Source of the DNA: DATAQC01 sp051001215
GTDB lineage: Bacteria > Actinomycetota > Acidimicrobiia > Acidimicrobiales > AC-14
Direction of reading: 5' to 3'
DNA length: 9,971 bases
Assembly: GCA_051001215.1 (NCBI GenBank)
Contig: JBPCNP010000093.1
Span: 1-9,971, forward strand
The notes beneath the pieces are model-generated. The model had not been told where the DNA came from and ran no database searches. It worked only from the letters and a program-made list of their open reading frames with translations. Of this stretch, positions 1 to 5,422 are shown piece by piece (position 1 is the first letter of the stretch; the number at the start of each line of letters is the position of its first letter). Made by a program: the position numbers and the translations under genes.

Positions 1-169
1 GGTCGAGACCGCCGACGCCGCAGCCCCGGTCGAGACCGCCGCCGAGCCGTCCCCCGAGGTCGCCGGCCCCGGACCAGTCCCCGCCGACGAGCCGCCGGTG
101 CCCACCGCCTTCGAGGAGCCCCCGGCACCTCCCACACCCGACGAGCGCGCAGGGGAGCAGGACAGCTGA
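1..169 (+). CDS. rpsB: 30S ribosomal protein S2, C-terminal tail (partial)
   Basis: This is the 3' end of a gene cut by the left edge of the window, read in the frame whose codons start at base 2 and ending at TGA 167-169. The 55 visible residues are almost entirely Ala, Pro, Glu, Asp, Val and Thr, with no folded domain; the short unit VETA occurs twice near the left edge. A tail of this kind is common on actinobacterial S2, the small-subunit protein that helps hold S1 and the 16S head region. The conserved S2 core is outside the window, so the name rests on the tail composition and on tsf following immediately, the near-universal rpsB-tsf order. The stop shares one base with the tsf ATG (TGATG), which suggests translational coupling. 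Another acidic Pro-rich tail cannot be excluded from this fragment alone. Confidence 0.8.
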   Translation, partial: VETADAAAPVETAAEPSPEVAGPGPVPADEPPVPTAFEEPPAPPTPDERAGEQDS

Positions 170-963
170 TGGCAGAGTTCACGGCCAAGGACGTGCAGGC
201 CCTGCGCCCGTCCACCGGCGCCGGCATGATGGACGCCGAGCGCGCCCTGCAGGAGAACGACGGCGACCCGGCCGAGGCGGCGCAGTGGCTGAGGGAGAAG
301 GGCCTGTCGAAATCGGTCGAGCGGGCGGGACGGGCCAACGACCAGGGCGCGGTTGCTGTGGCGGGCGACGGATCGTCGGCGGCTGTGGTCGAGCTGCGCA
401 GCGAGACCGACTACGTGGCGAAGTCCGCCGACTTCAAGGCCCTGGCCGACGAGCTGGCCCGGGCGGTGGCGGCCGACGGCGAGGACGCCGCGGCCAAGCG
501 CCAGGAGCAGATCGACAACCTCAAGATCACTCTCAAGGAGAACATCGACCTGGGCCGGGTGGTGCGCTTCGAGGCCGCCGACGGGGCCGTGCTCGACGCC
601 TACCTGCACGTGCAGAACGAGCGGGGGGTGAACGGGGTGCTGGTCGAGGTGGTCGGTGGCGACGCCGGCCTGGCCCACGACATCGCCCTGCACGTGGCCG
701 CTATGCGTCCCGAGTGGCTGTCGCGCCACGAGGTGCCGGCCGAACGGGTGGACGAGGAGCGCAAGGTGCTGGAGACCCTCACCCGCAACGAGGGCAAGCC
801 CGAGCAGGCCGTGACCAAGATCGTCGAGGGTCGCCTAAACGGCTGGTTCCGCGACCACTGCCTGCTCGAGCAGCAGTTCGTGAAGGACCCGAAGCAGACG
901 ATCTCCAGCCTCCTCGACGGCGCCCGTCTCACCCGCTTCGCCCAGGTGGAGATCGGGCGCTGA
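169..963 (+). CDS. tsf: translation elongation factor Ts
   Basis: EF-Ts is the cytoplasmic nucleotide-exchange factor that displaces GDP from EF-Tu. The 264-residue product starts with the UBA-like N-terminal module (residues 1-50), recognisable by LRPSTGAGMMDAERAL and AAQWLREKGL. The core follows with ELRSETDYVAKS (residues 75-86), the counterpart of the EF-Tu-contacting TDFV loop. The C-terminal module contains QQFVKDPKQTI near residues 235-245, a family hallmark. Length is slightly below the 270-285 residues usual for the family, with no obvious domain missing. The loop residue that is normally Phe is Tyr82 here, and the usual Cys before ETD is Ser. The ATG overlaps the rpsB stop by one base; a purine-rich aggggagcagga run (about 151-162) could serve as Shine-Dalgarno. 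Its stop overlaps the proposed CTG start of pyrH. Confidence 0.97.
   Translation: MAEFTAKDVQALRPSTGAGMMDAERALQENDGDPAEAAQWLREKGLSKSVERAGRANDQGAVAVAGDGSSAAVVELRSETDYVAKSADFKALADELARAVAADGEDAAAKRQEQIDNLKITLKENIDLGRVVRFEAADGAVLDAYLHVQNERGVNGVLVEVVGGDAGLAHDIALHVAAMRPEWLSRHEVPAERVDEERKVLETLTRNEGKPEQAVTKIVEGRLNGWFRDHCLLEQQFVKDPKQTISSLLDGARLTRFAQVEIGR
944..951 (+). promoter_or_regulatory. ribosome binding site for pyrH, inside the end of tsf
   Basis: The purine-rich AGGTGGAG lies inside the last tsf codons, eight bases before the CTG at 960. It resembles the anti-Shine-Dalgarno target AGGAGG with one substitution. It is the only ribosome-binding-like sequence that fits the conserved start of UMP kinase, so it supports CTG 960 as the initiation codon. 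Confidence 0.5.
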
Positions 964-1694
964 CCGCGGAACGGCGGGAGCGGTGGGACCGGGTCGTCCT
1001 CAAGCTGTCGGGTGAGGCCTTCGCCGACGTCGGCACCGGCTACGGCATCGACGGGGCGGTGGTCGCCCGCATCGCAGGGGAGGTCTCCGACGTCCGCCGC
1101 GACCTGGGCACCGAGCTGGCCATCGTGGTCGGCGGGGGCAACATCTGGCGGGGCATGGCCGGCGCCGGGGCGGGGATGGACCGGGCCCAGGCCGACACCA
1201 TGGGCATGCTGGCCACCGTCATCAACGCCCTGGCCCTCCAGGACGCCCTGGAGAAGCTGGGTGAGCCCACCCGGGTGATGACCGCGGTGCAGATGGCCCA
1301 GGTGGCCGAGCCCTACATCCGCCGCCGGGCCCAGCGCCACCTCGAAGCCGGTCGTGTGGTCATCATGGCCGGCGGCACCGGCAACCCCTTCTTCACAACC
1401 GACACCACCGCTGCCCTTCGAGCGGCCGAGATCGGTGCCACTGCCGTGCTCAAGGGCACCCACTCGGGCGTGGACGGGGTCTACACCGACGACCCCCGCA
1501 CCAACCCCGAGGCCACCAAGTTCGCCGAGGTCCACTACATCGAGGTCCTCAACCGGGGCCTCAAGGTGATGGACGCCACCGCCATCACCTTTTGCATGGA
1601 CAACAAGCTCCCCATCGTCGTGTTCGACCTCATGGCGCCGGGCAACATTCGCCGCGCCATCCAGGGGGAGGCAATAGGTACGCTGGTCACATGA
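960..1694 (+). CDS. pyrH: UMP kinase (uridylate kinase)
   Basis: PyrH phosphorylates UMP to UDP with ATP in pyrimidine nucleotide synthesis; it is a cytoplasmic hexamer of the amino-acid-kinase fold. From the chosen start the protein is 244 residues, matching the usual 235-245. Visible motifs are VVLKLSGEAF (12-21, phosphate-binding start of the fold), VVGGGNIWRG (56-65), DRAQADTMGMLATVIN (74-89), then GGTGNPFFTTDTTAA, GTHSGVDGVYTDDP and MDATAITFCMDNKLPI. There is no in-frame ATG, GTG or TTG between the end of tsf and the conserved core. The next upstream candidates lie deep inside tsf, and the first downstream GTG would remove the LKLSGE motif. CTG 960-962 overlaps the tsf stop as CTGA, mimicking the common ATGA or GTGA junction. 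Identification is very secure; the start is moderately supported. Confidence 0.95.
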   Translation: MTAERRERWDRVVLKLSGEAFADVGTGYGIDGAVVARIAGEVSDVRRDLGTELAIVVGGGNIWRGMAGAGAGMDRAQADTMGMLATVINALALQDALEKLGEPTRVMTAVQMAQVAEPYIRRRAQRHLEAGRVVIMAGGTGNPFFTTDTTAALRAAEIGATAVLKGTHSGVDGVYTDDPRTNPEATKFAEVHYIEVLNRGLKVMDATAITFCMDNKLPIVVFDLMAPGNIRRAIQGEAIGTLVT

Positions 1695-1735
1695 CGTCGC
1701 CGAGCGGGAAACCCAACCCCGGCCCCCTCCGATGA
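1691..1735 (+). CDS. 14-codon ORF bridging pyrH and frr (possible coupling minigene)
   Basis: An ATG at 1691 overlaps the pyrH stop (ATGA 1691-1694) and opens a 14-codon frame, MTSPSGKPNPGPLR. Its TGA at 1733-1735 overlaps the frr start (ATGA 1732-1735). The ORF therefore fills the 37-base gap exactly, with four-base overlaps at both ends. frr has no Shine-Dalgarno-like sequence in the 15 bases before its ATG, so ribosomes passing through this minigene could re-initiate at frr. The peptide is Pro-, Ser- and Gly-rich and matches nothing I recognise. The only upstream purine runs are gggggagg (1664-1671), rather far away, and aggt (1676-1679). Chance remains a fair explanation in DNA this poor in stop codons. 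Confidence 0.35.
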   Translation: MTSPSGKPNPGPLR

Positions 1736-2289
1736 TCGACGACATTCTCGCCGACACGGCCGACAAGATGACCAAGGCGGCCGCTCACACCAGGGCCGAC
1801 TTCTCCTCCATCCGCACGGGCCGGGCCACGCCTGCACTCGTCGAGAAGCTCAAGGTCGAGTACTACGGCAGCGACGTGCAGCTCCAGCAGCTCGCCGGCT
1901 TCAGCGTCCCCGAGGCGCGTGTGCTGGTGATCGCCCCGTACGACAAGGGCGCCATCAAGGCCATCGAGCGAGCCCTGCAGAACTCGGACCTGGGCATCAC
2001 CCCGTCCAACGACGGCCAGGTGATCCGCCTGACGTTCCCCCAGCTCACCTCCGAGCGACGCAAAGAGCTGGTGAAAGTCGCCCGCCACAAGGCAGAAGAC
2101 GGCCGGGTGGCCACCCGCAACCTCAGACGTACGGCCCGCCACGAGCTGGAGGCGCTGGAGAAGGACGGTGAGATCTCCTCCGACGAGCTCGACAGGGCCG
2201 AGAAGGACCTGGAGAAGCTGACCCACGAGCACGTGTCCGAGATCGACCACGCCCTGGCCCGCAAGGAGCAGGAGCTCCTCGAGGTCTGA
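1732..2289 (+). CDS. frr: ribosome recycling factor
   Basis: RRF works with EF-G to split the post-termination ribosome so that subunits can be reused. The product is 185 residues, exactly the usual length, and aligns from the first residues (MIDDILADTADKM) with the family. Visible signatures are the helix-1 motif FSSIRTGRATPALVEKL (about 24-40), VEYYGS and LQQLA at the hinge, SDLGITPSNDGQVIRL in domain II, LTSERRKELVK, and the basic GRVATRNLRRTAR that contacts 23S rRNA. The C-terminal helix ends in the typical KEQELLEV. No Shine-Dalgarno sequence precedes the ATG, which instead overlaps the stop of a 14-codon ORF, so translation may depend on re-initiation. The pyrH-frr pairing is conserved across bacteria. 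Confidence 0.98.
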   Translation: MIDDILADTADKMTKAAAHTRADFSSIRTGRATPALVEKLKVEYYGSDVQLQQLAGFSVPEARVLVIAPYDKGAIKAIERALQNSDLGITPSNDGQVIRLTFPQLTSERRKELVKVARHKAEDGRVATRNLRRTARHELEALEKDGEISSDELDRAEKDLEKLTHEHVSEIDHALARKEQELLEV

Positions 2290-2350
2290 GCACCGCGTCG
2301 CGGGTTTGCCACCCGGGGCAGGCAGACTGCAGTCGTAGCCGACAACCGAC

Positions 2351-2362
2351 GGAGAGAGGAGG
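2351..2362 (+). promoter_or_regulatory. strong ribosome binding site for cdsA
   Basis: GGAGAGAGGAGG contains a full AGGAGG (2357-2362) seven bases before ATG 2370. This is the best Shine-Dalgarno sequence between tsf and rseP. It supports the long, extended form of CdsA rather than a start closer to the membrane domain. Confidence 0.8.
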
Positions 2363-2369
2363 CCCTTCC

Positions 2370-4172
2370 ATGGACGACGGCCCCACCGACGACCAGACAG
2401 AGGCGCTCGACCTGCCGGCACCGGACGGCGAACCTGACGGCGACGTTCTCGGAGGAGCCGGTGCGCGCCGCGGCCCCCGCCAGGCTGCCGAAGGGGTTCG
2501 GATCATCGGCGCCGAGGAGGCGGCGGCGGCCATCGAGGCGGGCCAGGTGGCCGGTCGTCGCCCCGGTGACGCCCCCCGCTTCGGTGATGTCCCCGTCTCG
2601 CCGAAGGGGCCCCGACCCTCGTTGCGCTTCCCCGGCGCCGATCCGGCGTCCGTCTCCAAGCCGGCGGTCGTCGAGCCCCCGCCGCGGCCGGCGGTGTCGC
2701 GCCAGCCCCTGGCAGAGAGCCACTTCTGGGGCGAAGGATCCGAGCCGGCGCCGGACGTGTCACCCGGGTCGCCCGAGCCGAGCCGCTACGCTGAACCCAC
2801 CATGGGGATGGGGTCTGGCGACACCCGCGGCCTTGCCGGTCCCGACGACCGCGACCGTGCAGGTCCCGGTGAGCACGACCGTCCCGGCCCGGGCCAGGAC
2901 GATCTGCCAGGACCCGAGGAGCACCGGTTCTGGGACGGGCCAGGCGGAGAGGCCGAGGCCGATGGCGGGAACCGGTTCGCCGCCTATCCCCCCGATGACG
3001 AGGGGACCGGTTCCATCCCGTTGCCACACTGGACGGAGCCGCCCAGCGGCGAGGTGGCCAGCATCCTGCCCGACGCCGACCCCCCGGCCGACGACGACCT
3101 GAGGGCGTGGTCGTCGTTGTCCGACGGGCCCCGGTGGCGCGACCAGCACACCGACTGGGACCAGGCCGACTTCGGCGAGGGATTGCTCGGCGACCCTGAC
3201 ATCGCCCTGCGGTCCGACCCCCTCCCCGGGGTCGAAGGCGATGACGAGCTCGACTACCCCGAGGCCGAGCTCGAACCGGAACCGACCGCAGTTCCCCGGC
3301 GCCTGACGGGTGGCCACGACCAACCGCGCCGGCGCGCTTCGTCGATATCGCGCTCCGACCCGGTCCCGCCCCGGGATGTCACCACGTCGGTGGTCACCGG
3401 GTTCGTGGCGCTCGTCGTGGTGCTGTTGGCCGCGGCGATCGGCCCGAAGGCCCTGCTGCTCCTCGTCGTCGTGGCTCTGGTGATGGCCGCAGCCGAGCTC
3501 TTCGGTGCCATGCGCACGGCCGGTCACCACCCGGCGACCCTTCTCGGAGTCACGTCCACGGCGGCGCTCTCGGGCGCGGTCTACTGGCGCGGCGTCGACG
3601 GCTTCAACCTGGTCATGCCCCTGTTCATCGTGTTCGCCCTGCTCTGGTATCTCACGGGAGCGGTGCGGGGGCGGCCGCTGATGAACGTGGCCGTCACCAC
3701 GTTCGGGTTCTTCTACGTGGGCATCCTGGGTTCGTTCGCCGCGCTGCTCCTCGGGGCCCCGCACAACGACGGCATCGGGCTCCTCCTCGGCGCCGTGCTC
3801 ACCACCGCGGCCTACGACGCCGGCGCCTTCTTCGCCGGGCGCTTCGCCGGCAAGACGCCGCTGGCGCCCGACATCAGCCCCGGCAAGACCGTCGAGGGAA
3901 TGGTCGGTGCTTGCGCGGCCACGTTCGTGGCCGGGCTGGTGGTGGGCCAGATCGCACCGTGGGACGTGAAGCGTGGCGTGGTGCTGGCCCTGGTGGTGAT
4001 GGTCGTCGCCCCGCTGGGCGACCTGTGCGAGTCGATGCTCAAGCGCGACCTGGGCGTCAAGGACATGGGGGCCATCCTCCCGGGCCACGGGGGCGTCCTC
4101 GATCGCATCGACGCCCTCCTGTTCGTCGTACCGGCCACCTGGTATCTCATCCGCATCCTGAACTTCGCCTAG
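2370..4172 (+). CDS. cdsA: phosphatidate cytidylyltransferase with long disordered N-terminal extension
   Basis: CdsA makes CDP-diacylglycerol from phosphatidic acid and CTP, the branch point of bacterial phospholipid synthesis, in the cytoplasmic membrane. The catalytic part is about residues 341-600, with eight or nine hydrophobic segments. The full CDS signature runs from Ser555 to Asp581: SMLKRD, then KD at 564-565, PGHGG at 571-575 and DRID at 578-581. Residues 1-340 are an unusual acidic, Pro/Gly-rich stretch with no fold I recognise. It holds the motif GVRIIGAEEAAAAIEAG, aromatic islands (HFW 118-120, RFW 186-188, PHW 219-221) and four 8-residue tandem repeats at 156-187. The family is normally 260-300 residues, so the protein is about twice normal size. 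A strong Shine-Dalgarno sequence supports the long start. The catalytic assignment is secure; the role of the extension is unknown, perhaps tethering or partner binding. Confidence 0.95.
   Translation: MDDGPTDDQTEALDLPAPDGEPDGDVLGGAGARRGPRQAAEGVRIIGAEEAAAAIEAGQVAGRRPGDAPRFGDVPVSPKGPRPSLRFPGADPASVSKPAVVEPPPRPAVSRQPLAESHFWGEGSEPAPDVSPGSPEPSRYAEPTMGMGSGDTRGLAGPDDRDRAGPGEHDRPGPGQDDLPGPEEHRFWDGPGGEAEADGGNRFAAYPPDDEGTGSIPLPHWTEPPSGEVASILPDADPPADDDLRAWSSLSDGPRWRDQHTDWDQADFGEGLLGDPDIALRSDPLPGVEGDDELDYPEAELEPEPTAVPRRLTGGHDQPRRRASSISRSDPVPPRDVTTSVVTGFVALVVVLLAAAIGPKALLLLVVVALVMAAAELFGAMRTAGHHPATLLGVTSTAALSGAVYWRGVDGFNLVMPLFIVFALLWYLTGAVRGRPLMNVAVTTFGFFYVGILGSFAALLLGAPHNDGIGLLLGAVLTTAAYDAGAFFAGRFAGKTPLAPDISPGKTVEGMVGACAATFVAGLVVGQIAPWDVKRGVVLALVVMVVAPLGDLCESMLKRDLGVKDMGAILPGHGGVLDRIDALLFVVPATWYLIRILNFA
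2835..2930 (+). repeat. four 24-bp tandem repeats within cdsA
   Basis: Four consecutive 24-base units encode AGPDDRDR, AGPGEHDR, PGPGQDDL and PGPEEHRF (units 2835-2858, 2859-2882, 2883-2906, 2907-2930). The shared pattern is [A/P]-G-P followed by charged or polar residues, with codons that differ between units, so the repeat is diverged rather than recent. It lies in the disordered N-terminal extension of CdsA, just before the RFW island. Confidence 0.75.
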
Positions 4173-4180
4173 GCCACCTC

Positions 4181-5362
4181 ATGAGGACGGTCAGCCTGGT
4201 GGGCTCCACCGGGTCCATCGGCACCCAGGCGATCGACGTCATCGAGGCGGAGCCCGATCGTTACCGGGTCGTGGCCCTGGGGGCGGCGCGGTCGGTGGAG
4301 CTCCTGGCCGACCAGGCCCGCAGGTTTCGGCCGCTCCGGGTGGCGCTGGCCGACGCCTCCCGGGCCGGGGAGCTGGCCGACCTGGTCCCGCCCGGCACCG
4401 AGGTGCTGTCCGGGCCCGACGCCCTGGCCGCCATCTCCGTCGATGCCGACGTGGTGGTCAACGGCGTCGTCGGCTTCGCCGGCCTGCCCGTCACCCTCGC
4501 CGCGCTGGAGGCGGGCACGCGCCTGGCCCTGGCCAACAAGGAATCGTTGATCGCCGGCGGACCGGTGGTGCAACGGGCTCGGGCCACGCCCGGCGCCGAG
4601 ATCGTGCCCGTCGACTCCGAGCACTGCGCCGTCCACCAGTGCATGGGATCGTCGGGTGGATGGCCCATGCCCGGGGGCCCGCGTCGGGTGTCCCGGATCG
4701 TCCTGACCGCCAGCGGGGGGCCGTTCCGGGGCCGGTCGGCCGCCGACCTGCGCCAGGTCACCCTGGACGATGCCCTGGCCCACCCCACGTGGACGATGGG
4801 ACCCAAGGTCACCATCGACTCGTCCACCCTCATGAACAAGGGCCTCGAGGTCATCGAGGCCCACGAGTTGTTCGGCGTCGACTACGACCGTATCGACGTG
4901 GTCGTCCATCCCCAGTCGATCGTGCACTCCATGGCCGAGTTCTCCGACGGGGCCACTCTGGCCCAGCTGTCCCAGCCCGACATGCGCCTGCCGATCAGCT
5001 ACGCCCTGGCCTGGCCCGACCGCGGCGGGGTGGCCTTCGGTGCCCTCGATTGGTCGACGGTGACTCGGCTCGACTTCGAGCCTCCCGACCGCCGGGCCTT
5101 TCCCTGCCTGGACCTGGCCTACGCCGCGGGCCGGACCGGAGGTACGGCCCCGGCCTGGCTCAACGCGGCCAACGAGGTGGCGGTGGATGCCTTCCGAGAA
5201 GCGCTCATCCCGTGGTCCTCGATAGCCGACATCATCAAGGAGACTCTGGAGAGCCATGATGGAGCGTCGGCCGAAAACGTCGAAGCCGTCATCGAAGCCG
5301 ACCGCCGCGCTCGCCAGCGGGCCGAGGAGACGGTACAACGGAGGATGACCACCGTCGGGTGA
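4181..5362 (+). CDS. dxr: 1-deoxy-D-xylulose 5-phosphate reductoisomerase
   Basis: Dxr converts 1-deoxy-D-xylulose 5-phosphate to 2-C-methyl-D-erythritol 4-phosphate with NADPH, the first committed step of the MEP isoprenoid pathway. The 393-residue protein has the usual length. It starts with the NADPH-binding loop GSTGSIGTQ (8-16). It then shows LANKESLIAGG, VDSEHCAVHQ with the metal-binding pair Asp145 and Glu147, TASGGPFR, and PTWTMGPKVTIDSSTLMNKG leading to the third metal ligand Glu223. The substrate-binding Ser/Asn/Lys set sits in SSTLMNKG. The C-terminal helical domain includes LNAANEVAVDAF. The chosen ATG is eight bases after the cdsA stop and directly precedes the Rossmann strand; the Shine-Dalgarno sequence is weak, so translation is probably coupled to cdsA. 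ispG of the same pathway lies two genes downstream. Confidence 0.98.
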   Translation: MRTVSLVGSTGSIGTQAIDVIEAEPDRYRVVALGAARSVELLADQARRFRPLRVALADASRAGELADLVPPGTEVLSGPDALAAISVDADVVVNGVVGFAGLPVTLAALEAGTRLALANKESLIAGGPVVQRARATPGAEIVPVDSEHCAVHQCMGSSGGWPMPGGPRRVSRIVLTASGGPFRGRSAADLRQVTLDDALAHPTWTMGPKVTIDSSTLMNKGLEVIEAHELFGVDYDRIDVVVHPQSIVHSMAEFSDGATLAQLSQPDMRLPISYALAWPDRGGVAFGALDWSTVTRLDFEPPDRRAFPCLDLAYAAGRTGGTAPAWLNAANEVAVDAFREALIPWSSIADIIKETLESHDGASAENVEAVIEADRRARQRAEETVQRRMTTVG

Positions 5363-5422
5363 GCTGATCAGTCCGGGGGGGCCGACGACGGAGCACGCAC
5401 GAAACCGGAAGGAACCCCACGA

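Noticed and set aside
285..959. Upstream part of the open frame that contains pyrH, which would give a 469-residue protein
   Set aside because: This part is an Arg/Gly-rich out-of-frame reading of tsf. UMP kinase is normally about 240 residues and begins right before VVLKLSGE.
600..1775. Long minus-strand open frame of 391 codons opposite tsf and pyrH
   Set aside because: Its translation is His/Gly/Asp-rich with no motif, and it lies opposite two certain genes. It is a normal by-product of high GC at third codon positions.
2325..2334. 10-bp perfect palindrome GACTGCAGTC between frr and cdsA
   Set aside because: No convincing -35/-10 pair nearby (TTGCCA at 2306 has no box at proper spacing), and a palindrome this short is expected by chance.
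2760..4088. 442-codon minus-strand open frame opposite cdsA
   Set aside because: Highly biased His/Gly/Arg/Glu composition with no motif, antisense to the conserved CDS signature.
5364..5371. 8-bp palindrome CTGATCAG after the dxr stop
   Set aside because: Too short, no U-run or promoter next to it; the 60-base dxr-rseP gap otherwise shows only the rseP Shine-Dalgarno sequence.
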